Assembly (NCBI RefSeq): GCF_001667775.1
Contig: NZ_LZJI01000213.1
Coordinates: forward strand, 1 to 50,086
Source: Mycobacterium sp. E1747
GTDB taxonomy: Bacteria; Actinomycetota; Actinomycetes; Mycobacteriales; Mycobacteriaceae
Direction of reading: 5' to 3'
Length of the DNA: 50,086 bases
The position numbers were made by a program, and so were the translations under genes. The notes below the pieces were generated by a model, which worked only from the letters and a program-made list of their open reading frames with translations, was not told where the DNA came from and made no database searches. Of the stretch, positions 33,651 through 41,850 are shown one piece after another (the first letter of the stretch is position 1; each line of letters opens with the position of its first letter).

Positions 33651-34367
33651 GTGACTGTGTCGTTATGGCGAGATCTTCCGGACCCCAGCCGGTCTGGCCG
33701 TCCCGCGAACGAGAAGTATTGGAAGACAAGGTTGTTGGTGACACAAGGGGATGGCGCTGTAGCGGTGTTGCTGTTCGGCGATCGCCGCGTGCCCCGCTCG
33801 CTGATCGGCCTGCCGGTCCACACGGCCGATTCTGACGCCGCGATCGGCCCGTACCGGCGGCTGGTGGTCCTCGGCGCCGACGCCGACCTGGCCGCTGTGC
33901 TGACCCGGCTGCTGCGCGCCGGCCGGCTCGACGTCGAGGTGGCCTACGTGCCGCGCCGGCGCACCCGTGCCACCCGGACCTACCGCCTGCCCGCCGGGCG
34001 GCGGGCGGCGCGGCAGGCCCGGCGCGGGACCGCTCGGCGGGTGACCCTGGTGCGCGACGAGACCGGGTCGGTGGTCGTCGGGCGGGCGCGCTGGGTGCCG
34101 CCCGACCACGCGCCGTTCATCCGCGGCGAGGCGGTCGTCGACGACACGGTGTTGTTCGACGGCGACGTTCCGGCGGTGTCGATCGAGCCGACCGCCGCCC
34201 CACCCGGCTTGCGGGCCAAGGTGGGCCGGCGCCGCTGGGTCGCCGGCCGCGCGGTCCAGCTGGGCAGCACCGGCGTCACGGTGGTGCGCGACGGCGTGCC
34301 CGCACCGCGCCCGGCGCGCCGGTCGACGTTCTACCGCAACGTCGAAGGCTGGCTGGCGGTCCGATAG
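33651..34367 (+). CDS. Hypothetical protein, Rv0358-like
   Basis: About 238 residues from a GTG at 33651 (VTVSLWRDLPD); a GTG two codons later is an alternative, and neither has a clear Shine-Dalgarno site. The product is basic, with an Arg-rich segment near 100-145 (PRRRTRATRTYRLPAGRR). I see no signal peptide, membrane segment or catalytic motif. By position it is the Rv0358 homologue, a conserved mycobacterial protein of unknown function. It precedes the M50 protease gene by 9 bp and probably shares its transcript. Confidence 0.78.
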   Translation: MTVSLWRDLPDPSRSGRPANEKYWKTRLLVTQGDGAVAVLLFGDRRVPRSLIGLPVHTADSDAAIGPYRRLVVLGADADLAAVLTRLLRAGRLDVEVAYVPRRRTRATRTYRLPAGRRAARQARRGTARRVTLVRDETGSVVVGRARWVPPDHAPFIRGEAVVDDTVLFDGDVPAVSIEPTAAPPGLRAKVGRRRWVAGRAVQLGSTGVTVVRDGVPAPRPARRSTFYRNVEGWLAVR

Positions 34368-34376
34368 TTTCGACCG

Positions 34377-35150
34377 GTGAACCTGCCCGCCCGGCGCGAA
34401 TCGGTGCGACCCAGTCCCCTCTTCTTGGCTTTGCTGGCCGTGACGGCGGCCGGCGGCGCGCTGGCCTGGCTGGCCGGCACGAGCGTGCGGCCGCTGGCGT
34501 ACGTCGGGGTATTCACCTTCGTCATCGCCGGCTGGTTGGTGTCGCTGTGCCTGCACGAATTCGGGCACGCGGTCACCGCCTGGCGATTCGGCGACCACGA
34601 CGCCGCCGTGCGCGGCTACCTGACGCTGGACCCGCGGCGCTACAGCCATCCCGCGCTGTCGCTACTGCTGCCGATGGTGGTGATCGCCCTGGGCGGCATC
34701 GGGCTGCCGGGCGCCGCCGTGTACCTGCGGACGTGGTTCATGACGCCCAACCGCCGCACCCTCGTCAGCCTCGCGGGTCCGGCGGCCAACCTGGTGCTGG
34801 CGGTGCTGCTGCTCACGCTCACGCGGTTGTGCTACGACCCGGCGCACGCGGTGCTCTGGGCCGGGGTGGCCTTCCTGGGCTTCCTGCAGCTCACCGCGGT
34901 CGTGCTGAACGTGCTGCCCATCCCGGGCCTGGACGGCTACGACGCGCTCGAACCGCACCTGAGCCCCGAGACCCAGCGCGCGGTGGCACCGGCCAAGCAG
35001 TGGGGCCTGTTCATCCTGCTGTTCCTGCTGCTCCCGGCGGGCCACTGGTTCTTCGGGGCGGTGCTCTGGCTGTTCGAGTTCTCCGGGGTGCCGACGTGGC
35101 TGGTGTCGGCGGGCAACCTGCTGACGCGGTTCTGGAGCCGCTGGTTCTGA
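34377..35150 (+). CDS. M50-family membrane metalloprotease-like protein
   Basis: A 257-residue integral membrane protein with about six transmembrane segments. The zinc motif HEFGH lies in CLHEFGHAVTAW near residue 60, and the second-site Asp in PIPGLDGYDALEP near residue 183, both as in site-2/rhomboid-like M50 proteases. There is no PDZ domain. Homologue of Rv0359, whose substrate is unknown. It starts at a GTG 9 bp after the Rv0358-like gene. Confidence 0.88.
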   Translation: MNLPARRESVRPSPLFLALLAVTAAGGALAWLAGTSVRPLAYVGVFTFVIAGWLVSLCLHEFGHAVTAWRFGDHDAAVRGYLTLDPRRYSHPALSLLLPMVVIALGGIGLPGAAVYLRTWFMTPNRRTLVSLAGPAANLVLAVLLLTLTRLCYDPAHAVLWAGVAFLGFLQLTAVVLNVLPIPGLDGYDALEPHLSPETQRAVAPAKQWGLFILLFLLLPAGHWFFGAVLWLFEFSGVPTWLVSAGNLLTRFWSRWF

Positions 35151-35160
35151 CCCTTGCCAT

Positions 35161-35180
35161 ATATGCGTGAATCCGCATAG
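35161..35180. promoter_or_regulatory. Candidate metal-responsive operator upstream of the CDF exporter
   Basis: The inverted repeat TATGCG (35162-35167), 6-bp spacer, CGCATA (35174-35179) sits in an AT-rich patch (beginning ATATATGCG) that stands out from the high-GC surroundings. It ends 11 bp before the CDF ATG. Its form and place resemble operators of ArsR/SmtB-type sensors that control metal exporters in mycobacteria. The regulator gene is not in the window. Confidence 0.45.
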
Positions 35181-35190
35181 ATTGCTCGCC

Positions 35191-36087
35191 ATGGGCGCCG
35201 GCCACAACCACAGTCCCGCCGAGACCGATGGGTCCCGGCTGATCCCCCGCATGCTCGTCGCCGCCGGAATCCTGGCGGCGTTCTTCGTGATCGAGCTGAC
35301 CACCTCGCTGCTGATCAACTCCATCGCGCTGCTGGCCGACGCGGGTCACATGCTGACCGACGTCGTCGCCGTCTTCATGGGCCTGGCCGCCGTCACGCTG
35401 GCCCGCCGCGGCAGCTCGTCCCCGTCGCGAACCTACGGCTGGCACCGTGCCGAGGTGTTCACCGCGGTCGCCAACGCCGGGCTGCTGATGGGGGTCGCCT
35501 TGTTCATCCTCTGGGAGGCGATCCAGCGGCTCCGGGAGACGCCGTCGATCCCCGGCGTGCCGATGATCGTGGTCGCGTTGGCCGGCCTGCTCGCCAACCT
35601 CGTGGTCGCTTTGCTGCTGCGGTCACACTCCGGGCAGAGCCTGGCCGTCAAGGGCGCCTACATGGAGGTGGTCGCCGACAGCGTCGGCAGCCTGGGCGTG
35701 CTGATCGCCGGCATCGTCACCGTCACGACGCGCTGGCCGTACGCCGACGTGGTGGTGGCCGTGCTGGTCGCGCTGTGGGTCCTGCCGCGGGCGATCTCGC
35801 TGGCGCGCGACGCGTTGCGGATCCTATCCGAATCGTCGCCGACCCACATCGACGTGGAGGAGCTGCGATCGGCGCTGGGCGCCGTTGACGGCGTGACCGA
35901 GGTGCACGACCTGCACGTGTGGACGCTGTCGCCCGGCAAGGACATGTGCACCGCACACCTGCGCAGCACCGGCGACTCCGCCCGGGTGCTGCACGACGCC
36001 CGTACCGTGCTGTCGGCGCGCGGGCTGGAGCACGCGACCGTGCAGATCGAAGGGCCCGGCGAAGCGGAGTGTTCGGAAAGCTTCTAG
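35191..36087 (+). CDS. Cation diffusion facilitator metal exporter
   Basis: A 298-residue CDF transporter with six transmembrane helices and a C-terminal cytosolic domain (SPTHIDVEELRSAL, VTEVHDLHVWTLSPGKD). The start at 35191 is preferred over a GTG at 35167 because the latter lies inside the candidate operator. The TM2 metal pair is H53/D57 in ADAGHMLTD. The TM5 pair reads E159/D163 (MEVVADSVGS), where zinc-type CDFs usually have His-Asp, so metal specificity may differ. The N-terminus has a short His motif (GHNHS). Confidence 0.9.
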   Translation: MGAGHNHSPAETDGSRLIPRMLVAAGILAAFFVIELTTSLLINSIALLADAGHMLTDVVAVFMGLAAVTLARRGSSSPSRTYGWHRAEVFTAVANAGLLMGVALFILWEAIQRLRETPSIPGVPMIVVALAGLLANLVVALLLRSHSGQSLAVKGAYMEVVADSVGSLGVLIAGIVTVTTRWPYADVVVAVLVALWVLPRAISLARDALRILSESSPTHIDVEELRSALGAVDGVTEVHDLHVWTLSPGKDMCTAHLRSTGDSARVLHDARTVLSARGLEHATVQIEGPGEAECSESF

Positions 36088-36107
36088 GGCTCCGGCTTTT
36101 AGAGCCC
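36087..36107. terminator. Short bidirectional hairpin between convergent stops
   Basis: GGGCTC (36087-36092) and GAGCCC (36102-36107) form a 6-bp stem with a loop holding CTTTT. It overlaps the stop codons of both the CDF exporter gene and the DUF3151 gene, which end 12 bp apart. It probably acts as a shared terminator, though it lacks a long U-run. Confidence 0.4.
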
Positions 36108-36512
36108 GAGCGCCGGCCGCGCCTCGGGGTCGCAATCGTCGAGCAGGTCCAGACAGCGCAGGTACTCGTCGGGTTCGCCGATCGTGTCGGCGGCCTTGGC
36201 CAGCGCCGCCACGCAGCGCAGGAACCCGCGGTTGGGCTCGTGCGAATACGGCACCGGGCCGAAGCCCTTCCAACCGTTGCGGCGCAGCTGGTCCAGCCCG
36301 CGGTGATAGCCGGTTCTGGCGTAGGCGTACGCCGTGATGGCCTGCTCGTCGGCCAGCGCCTGCTCGGCCAACGCCGCCCAGGCCACCGACGCAGACGGGT
36401 GCGCGGCGGCGACGATCGCGGGCTTCTCGCCGGCGAGCAGTTCCGCCTCGGCGTCGGGATCGCCCGGCAACAGGGTCGGGTCGGGTCCGAGGAGGTCTCG
36501 TGGCGATGTCAT
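36099..36512 (-). CDS. DUF3151 family protein
   Basis: A soluble protein of about 137 residues, homologue of Rv0360c. It has the family sequence pattern GDPDAEAELLAGEKP, HPSASVAWAALAE, AYAYARTGYHRGLDQLR and RCLDLLDDCDPEARP. It is probably an all-helical TPR-like fold. The function is unknown. The ATG at 36512 is preferred; one three codons upstream is possible. Confidence 0.87.
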   Translation of the reverse strand: MTSPRDLLGPDPTLLPGDPDAEAELLAGEKPAIVAAAHPSASVAWAALAEQALADEQAITAYAYARTGYHRGLDQLRRNGWKGFGPVPYSHEPNRGFLRCVAALAKAADTIGEPDEYLRCLDLLDDCDPEARPALGL

Positions 36513-36635
36513 GGGTCCCATTCTGCAGCTGCCGCATCTTGCCGGGACGGCGGACCTCGACCATCACCCCATGGAGGGTGGCGGGTCGCTAAGCTCTCCA
36601 ACTACCCCACCCGATAGCGGAGGACAGCAGTACTC

Positions 36636-37466
36636 ATGCCCCAGCCACCCGAGCCCGACCGCGGCGGCACGCCGAACGCGCCTGGGCACGAATGGGCCGC
36701 GCAATCAGGCGACGACGCGACCGAGAGCGTCCCGCTGGTACCGAGCGACGCCGAGACCGAGACCGTCGTGATCCGGCCCGATTCGGGCGGCGGGCCGGGT
36801 GGTCCCGGCGACGACGCCGACGCCCAGCAGCGTGAACGCCGCTTCACCGCGCCCGGGTTCGACGCCAAAGAGACCACGGTGATCGCCACCACCCCGGAGC
36901 CCGCCACCGAGGTCTTCTCGACACCTCCCGAAGGTCAGACCGCGCAGTTCGGAACACCCCCCAAACCCGCTGTGCCGCAATCGATCCCGCCCCGGCTTGG
37001 CGGAAAGCTGCGCACCTCCCGGCAGATCAACTGGGGCTGGGTGCTGGCGCTGGTGGTGATCGTGCTGGCGCTGGCCGCGATCGCGATCCTGGGCACCGTG
37101 TTGCTCACCCGCGGCAAGCACACGAAGGTGTCCCAGGAGGACATGGTCCGCACGACGATCCAAAGCTTCGACACCGCGATCCAAAAGGGCGACCTGACGA
37201 CGCTGCGCACCATCACCTGCGGCACCACCCGCGACGGCTACGCCGACTACGACGAGCACGGGTGGGACGAGACCTACCGCCGGGTCTCGGCGGCCAGGCA
37301 GTATCCGGTGATCGCCAGCATCGACCAGGTGGTGGTCAACGGCCAGCACGCCGAGGCCAACGTCACCACGTTCATGGCCTACGACCCACAGGTCCGCTCC
37401 ACCCGCAGCCTGGATCTGCAGTACCGCGACGACCAGTGGAAGATCTGCCAGTCCCCCAGCGGCTAG
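36636..37466 (+). CDS. Single-pass membrane protein, Rv0361-like
   Basis: A 276-residue protein. The N-terminal 125 residues are low-complexity, rich in Pro, Thr, Asp and Glu, and presumably cytosolic and disordered. One transmembrane helix follows (WVLALVVIVLALAAIAILG, about 133-152). The extracytoplasmic domain resembles an NTF2-like/DUF4878 fold (DMVRTTIQSFDTAIQKGDL to YRDDQWKICQS) with two Cys (ITCGTT, KICQS). Its role is unknown. The stop is followed by a strong bidirectional hairpin. Confidence 0.85.
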   Translation: MPQPPEPDRGGTPNAPGHEWAAQSGDDATESVPLVPSDAETETVVIRPDSGGGPGGPGDDADAQQRERRFTAPGFDAKETTVIATTPEPATEVFSTPPEGQTAQFGTPPKPAVPQSIPPRLGGKLRTSRQINWGWVLALVVIVLALAAIAILGTVLLTRGKHTKVSQEDMVRTTIQSFDTAIQKGDLTTLRTITCGTTRDGYADYDEHGWDETYRRVSAARQYPVIASIDQVVVNGQHAEANVTTFMAYDPQVRSTRSLDLQYRDDQWKICQSPSG

Positions 37467-37512
37467 AGCACATTTCATGGCCCGAGTGCCCGGCCAGCGG
37501 GGCGTTCGGTGC

Positions 37513-37538
37513 CGAGTGCCCGGCCAGCCGGGCACTCG
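37513..37538. terminator. Perfect hairpin between convergent Rv0361-like gene and fba
   Basis: CGAGTGCCCGG (37513-37523), loop CCAG, CCGGGCACTCG (37528-37538): an 11-bp perfect GC-rich stem between two convergent stops (37466 and 37545). A partial direct copy of the left arm and loop (CCGAGTGCCCGGCCAGC) lies about 30 bp to the left. There is no T-run, typical of mycobacterial intrinsic terminators. Confidence 0.65.
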
Positions 37539-37544
37539 CCGGGA

Positions 37545-38579
37545 TCAGGCCCCGACGGACTTCCCGGCGCAGTGCAGGTCCTCGCAGGCCTCCACCACAC
37601 GCTCGCTCATCGAGGCCTCGCCCTTCTTGAGGTAGGTGCGCGGGTCGTAGGCCTTCTTGACGCCCACCTCGCCGTCGACCTTGAGCACGCCGTCGTAGTT
37701 GGTGAACATGTGCGCGGCCAGCGGCCGGGTGAATGCGTACTGGGTGTCGGTGTCGACGTTCATCTTCACCACGCCATAGCGCAGGGACTCCTCGATCTCG
37801 GACTTCAGCGAGCCCGATCCGCCGTGGAAGACGAAGTCGAACGGTTTAGACCCGTCGGACAACCCCAGCTTGGCCGCGGCGACCTGCTGGCCCTGGGCCA
37901 GGATGTCGGGGCGCAGCTTGACGTTGCCGGGCTTGTAGACGCCGTGCACGTTGCCGAACGTCGCGGCCAGCAGGTACTTGCCGTGCTCGCCGTGGCCCAG
38001 CGCCTCGATGGTCTTCTCGAAGTCCTCCGGCGTGGTGTACAGCTTGTCGTTGATCTCGTGGGCGACGCCGTCCTCCTCGCCGCCGACGACGCCGATCTCG
38101 ATCTCCAGGATGATCTTGGCGGCCGCGGCCTCCTTGAGCAGTTCCTGTGCGATCGTCAGGTTCTCGTCGATCGGCACCGCCGAGCCGTCCCACATGTGCG
38201 ACTGGAACAGGGGATCGGCGCCCGCGCTCACCCGTTCGGCCGAGATCGCCAGCAGCGGGCGCACATAGCTGTCCAGCTTGTCCTTGGGGCAATGGTCGGT
38301 GTGCAGCGCGACGTTGATCGGGTACCTGGCCGCGATCACCCGGGTGAACTCGGCCAGCGCGACGGCACCGGTCACCATGTCCTTGACCCCCAGGCCCGAT
38401 GCGAACTCCGCACCGCCGGTGGAGAACTGGATGATGCCGTCGCTGCCGGCGTCGGCGAAGCCCTTGATCGCGGCGTTGACCGTCTCCGAGGACGTGCAGT
38501 TGATGGCCGGAAAGGCGTACGAATTTTCCTTGGCGCGGCCCAGCATCTCGGCGTACACCTCGGGCGTGGCAATGGGCAT
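37545..38579 (-). CDS. fba: Class II fructose-bisphosphate aldolase
   Basis: A 344-residue zinc-dependent aldolase of glycolysis and gluconeogenesis. Zinc-site and catalytic motifs are ALHTDHCPKDKL, FQSHMWDGSA, ATFGNVHGVYKPGN and FHGGSGS; the INVALHTDH Asp is the catalytic acid. The ATG at 38579 follows a strong AGGAGGAG site and gives exactly the M. tuberculosis length (Rv0363c). Transcription runs into the 37513-37538 hairpin. Confidence 0.97.
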   Translation of the reverse strand: MPIATPEVYAEMLGRAKENSYAFPAINCTSSETVNAAIKGFADAGSDGIIQFSTGGAEFASGLGVKDMVTGAVALAEFTRVIAARYPINVALHTDHCPKDKLDSYVRPLLAISAERVSAGADPLFQSHMWDGSAVPIDENLTIAQELLKEAAAAKIILEIEIGVVGGEEDGVAHEINDKLYTTPEDFEKTIEALGHGEHGKYLLAATFGNVHGVYKPGNVKLRPDILAQGQQVAAAKLGLSDGSKPFDFVFHGGSGSLKSEIEESLRYGVVKMNVDTDTQYAFTRPLAAHMFTNYDGVLKVDGEVGVKKAYDPRTYLKKGEASMSERVVEACEDLHCAGKSVGA

Positions 38580-38637
38580 GGGCTCCTCCTGGCGACTAGG
38601 CCCATCCAGTATCGCAACACCGGTATGTTGAAGCATC

Positions 38638-39321
38638 GTGAGCACCACCGTGACGGCCCTGCCCCACATCTTCGATCCGATGTACTGGTTGGGTGCCGAC
38701 GGCGTCTTCGGCTCCGCGGTGCTGCCCGGGATCCTGGTCATCGTCTTCATCGAGACCGGGCTGCTGTTTCCGCTGCTGCCCGGCGAATCGCTGCTGTTCA
38801 CCGGCGGACTGCTGGCCGCGCACCCGAATCCGCCGGCGAACATCTGGGTGCTGGCCCCCGCCGTCGCCCTGGTGGCGATCCTGGGCGATCAGACCGGCTA
38901 TTTCATCGGCCGGCGGATCGGACCGGCCCTGTTCAAGAAGGAAGATTCCCGGTTTTTCAAGAAGCACTACGTGACCGAGTCGCACGCGTTCTTCGAGAAA
39001 TACGGGCCGTGGGCGATCATCCTGGCCCGGTTCGCGCCGTTCGTGCGGACGTTCGTCCCGCCGGTCGCCGGGGTGTCCTACATGCGCTATCCGGTGTTCC
39101 TGGGCTTCGACATCGTGGGCGGCATCCTGTGGGCCGGCGGCGTGACGCTGGCGGGCTACTTCCTGGGCAACGTGCCGTTCGTGCACCACAACCTGCAGAA
39201 GATCCTGCTGGTCATCCTCGTCGTGTCGCTGATGCCGGCGTTCATCGCGGCCGCGCGAAGCTACCGGGGCCGGCGGCGGCCGGCCACTCGGGAGCCTGAG
39301 CGGCTGACGACACCCGAGTAG
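38638..39321 (+). CDS. DedA family membrane protein
   Basis: A 227-residue DedA/VTT-domain protein with several membrane helices; the family is linked to undecaprenyl-phosphate or phospholipid translocation. It has the signature segments ETGLLFPLLPGES, LGDQTGYFIGRRIG, ILARFAPFVRTFVPPVAGV and the F-G-A/F.R..P pattern. The GTG start lies 58 bp from the divergent fba start. Homologue of Rv0364. Confidence 0.92.
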   Translation: MSTTVTALPHIFDPMYWLGADGVFGSAVLPGILVIVFIETGLLFPLLPGESLLFTGGLLAAHPNPPANIWVLAPAVALVAILGDQTGYFIGRRIGPALFKKEDSRFFKKHYVTESHAFFEKYGPWAIILARFAPFVRTFVPPVAGVSYMRYPVFLGFDIVGGILWAGGVTLAGYFLGNVPFVHHNLQKILLVILVVSLMPAFIAAARSYRGRRRPATREPERLTTPE

Positions 39322-39342
39322 CCGACGGCGTTCGGGAGGTCC

Positions 39343-40695
39343 TCAAACCGCGACGTTGAAGTCACAGCCGGTCTTGGAGCGCACCTCGTCGAGTGTCACT
39401 CCGGGATGCAGCTCGGTGAGCGTCAAGCCGCGTCCCGGCTCGACGTCGAACACGCACAGGTTGGTGATGATCATGTCGACCACGGCCTTGCCGGTGAGGG
39501 GCAGCGAGCATTGCTGACGGATTTTCGGGCTGCCGTCTTTCGCGGTGTGGTCCATGAGCACGATCACCCGCTTGACACCTGACACCAGATCCATCGCGCC
39601 GCCCGGACCCTTGACCATCTTGCCCGGCACCATCCAGTTGGCCAGGTCGCCGTTCTCGGCCACCTCCAAGGCGCCGAGGATGGACAAATCGATGTGGCCA
39701 CCGCGGATCATTGCGAAGGAGTCGGCGCTGCTGAAGAAGCTGGACCCGGGCAGGGCGGTGACGGTCTGCTTGCCGGCGTTGACGAGATCGGGGTCGACGG
39801 CGTCTTCGCTCGGGTACGTCCCGATGCCCAGCAAGCCGTTCTCCGATTGCAGCGTGACGCTGATGTTGTCGGGAATGAAGTTGGCCACCAACGTCGGAAT
39901 CCCGATACCCAGGTTGACGTAATAGCCGTCGCGCAACTCCTGGGCGGCGCGCTGGGCCATCCGCTCCCGAAGGGGGCTGTGCTGCTGGAGCGCGGCCCCG
40001 CCGCTCGTGGTGCGGAACTCGATGCGCTTCTCGTAGCCGGACCCCTCGATGATGCGGTCCACGTAGATGCCAGGGGTATGGATCAGGTCCGGATCCAGGT
40101 CTCCGACCTCGACCAGCTCTTCCACCTCGGCGATCGTCACGGCGCCGCAGGTGGCGATCATCGGGTTGAAATTGCGCGCGGTCTTTCGATAAATGAGGTT
40201 GCCGGCCTTGTCGCCCTTCCACGCCTTGACGATCGCCACGTCGGCCCGGATGCCTTCTTCCAGTACGTATTCCGTGCCGTCGAAGACGCGGGTGTCTTTG
40301 CCTTCCGCGAGGATGGTTCCGTACGCCGTGCGGGTGTAGAAACCGGGAATGCCGGCGCCGCCGGCACGCAACTTCTCCGCCAGCGTGCCCTGGGGAACGA
40401 GCGTGAGGTCAAGCTCGCCGGCCAACACCTGGCGCTCGAACTCCTTGTTCTCGCCGACATAGGAGGCGATCACCTTCTTCACCCGCCTGCCGTTGAGCAG
40501 CAGACCCATGCCGAAATCGTCCACACCGGCGTTGTTTCCGACAATGGTGAGGTCCTGAATGCCACTGTCGACGAGCGTCTGGATCAGCTTCTCCGGGATG
40601 CCGCAAAGACCGAAGCCACCGGCCGCGATCGTGATGCCATCCTGCAGCAAACCTTGCAGAGCCGACTCGGCGTCGGGGTGGACTTTATTACTCAC
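39343..40695 (-). CDS. Fused 3-oxoacid CoA-transferase (SCOT type, A and B domains)
   Basis: A 450-residue CoA-transferase that moves CoA from succinyl-CoA (or another donor) to a 3-oxoacid. The A domain spans about 1-230 (GFGLCGIPEKLIQ, VGNNAG) and the B domain about 240-450, with the catalytic Glu E285 in LQSENGLLGIG. The two parts are one chain joined by a short linker, as in eukaryotic SCOT; many actinobacteria have separate scoA and scoB genes. The GTG start overlaps the GH76 stop by 4 bp. Not at this place in M. tuberculosis, so probably an insertion into the Rv0364-Rv0365c interval. Confidence 0.92.
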   Translation of the reverse strand: MSNKVHPDAESALQGLLQDGITIAAGGFGLCGIPEKLIQTLVDSGIQDLTIVGNNAGVDDFGMGLLLNGRRVKKVIASYVGENKEFERQVLAGELDLTLVPQGTLAEKLRAGGAGIPGFYTRTAYGTILAEGKDTRVFDGTEYVLEEGIRADVAIVKAWKGDKAGNLIYRKTARNFNPMIATCGAVTIAEVEELVEVGDLDPDLIHTPGIYVDRIIEGSGYEKRIEFRTTSGGAALQQHSPLRERMAQRAAQELRDGYYVNLGIGIPTLVANFIPDNISVTLQSENGLLGIGTYPSEDAVDPDLVNAGKQTVTALPGSSFFSSADSFAMIRGGHIDLSILGALEVAENGDLANWMVPGKMVKGPGGAMDLVSGVKRVIVLMDHTAKDGSPKIRQQCSLPLTGKAVVDMIITNLCVFDVEPGRGLTLTELHPGVTLDEVRSKTGCDFNVAV

Positions 40696-41822
40696 TGAGC
40701 GCTCCCGTTCTGATACGACGATTCGGCCGTGACGTTACAGGCAGCCTCCATCAGCATCCAGCCCGACAGCTGCACCGACAGGTCTCGCTCGGCGACCTCG
40801 GAACTGTTCACCGCCCCCTCGACGAACTCTGCCTCCCCACCCTCGGCGCCGGGCAGGCGCGCGTCGCGGTCCCAGAACGGGCCGAACAGCGGCAACCCGT
40901 CGACCGTTTGCCGGTAGTCCCACGCCGACTTCGCGCTCGCCAGCACGATGCGCCGGGCGGTGTCGCGGGCCACGGCGTCGTCGGCCGAGTTCCCCGGCAG
41001 GGTGGTGGCGACCAGCGCCAGGTAGCGGGCGGTGATGCCGGAGAACAGGCCGCCGTCCCCGCCACCGGCGCCGGTCAGCACGCCCGTCGGGGCCATGTGG
41101 TCGGCGACGGCCGCGACCAGCCGATGCACCCGCGGGGCGTGCCGATCGTCATGAGTGCGTGCCGCGAGCTCCGTTTCCAGGCCGAGCACCACGCCCTGGC
41201 AATAGGTGTACTGGGCGCGCACCAGGGACCCGGCCTTGATGCCGTCGAACACCAGGTGCGTCTCCGGGTCGATCAGGGTCTCGTCGATCCAGTCGGCCAT
41301 CTGCTGGGCGCGCCGCATCTTCTCGCCGCAGCGGGCCAAGAAGATTCCCGCCGGGCCGTTCGCGGGGGCGTTGAAGAACTGGTCCTGCTTGCGCCACGGG
41401 ATGCCGCCGCCGTCCTCGGGCACCCACGCCGTCAGGAATTGATCGGCGAGCTTGGGCAGTGCGCGATGACGCTCGACCCCGGCGATCCGGGCGGCCCGTT
41501 CCAGCGCCAGCGCCAGCCAGGCCATGTCGTCGTAGTAGCTGTTGGTCCAACGAAAGTTGTTGCGCAGCCGGTGCGAACGGACCTGGCGGTTGATTCTGGT
41601 GTGCCGCTGGTGCTGCGGGTCGCGCAGCTGCGCGTCGACCAGACAATCCAGCAGGTGGGCCTGCCACCAGTAGTGCCAGGTGCCGAACATCCGGTCCCGC
41701 CGCGTCGACGGCCACGCCACCACGCCCAGCTGCGTCCCGGGTAACCCCCAGAGGCGTTTGAGGTGCCGTCGCGTCACGGCGGCCTCGGAGCTGGCCGCCC
41801 GGTTGACCCACAGCTGATCCAT
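40692..41822 (-). CDS. GH76-family glycoside hydrolase-like protein
   Basis: A 376-residue (alpha/alpha)6-barrel protein, homologue of Rv0365c. The GH76 double-Asp motif is D98-D99 in NSYYDDMAWLALAL, and aromatic subsite residues (FGTWHYWWQAH, GGIPWRKQDQFFN) are present. GH76 enzymes act on alpha-1,6-mannans, so mannan-type lipoglycans are a possible substrate. No signal peptide is seen, so it would be cytosolic. Overlaps the CoA-transferase gene by 4 bp downstream. Confidence 0.88.
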   Translation of the reverse strand: MDQLWVNRAASSEAAVTRRHLKRLWGLPGTQLGVVAWPSTRRDRMFGTWHYWWQAHLLDCLVDAQLRDPQHQRHTRINRQVRSHRLRNNFRWTNSYYDDMAWLALALERAARIAGVERHRALPKLADQFLTAWVPEDGGGIPWRKQDQFFNAPANGPAGIFLARCGEKMRRAQQMADWIDETLIDPETHLVFDGIKAGSLVRAQYTYCQGVVLGLETELAARTHDDRHAPRVHRLVAAVADHMAPTGVLTGAGGGDGGLFSGITARYLALVATTLPGNSADDAVARDTARRIVLASAKSAWDYRQTVDGLPLFGPFWDRDARLPGAEGGEAEFVEGAVNSSEVAERDLSVQLSGWMLMEAACNVTAESSYQNGSAQ

Positions 41823-41850
41823 ACTCCCCGATCCTGCCTCATACTGATAT

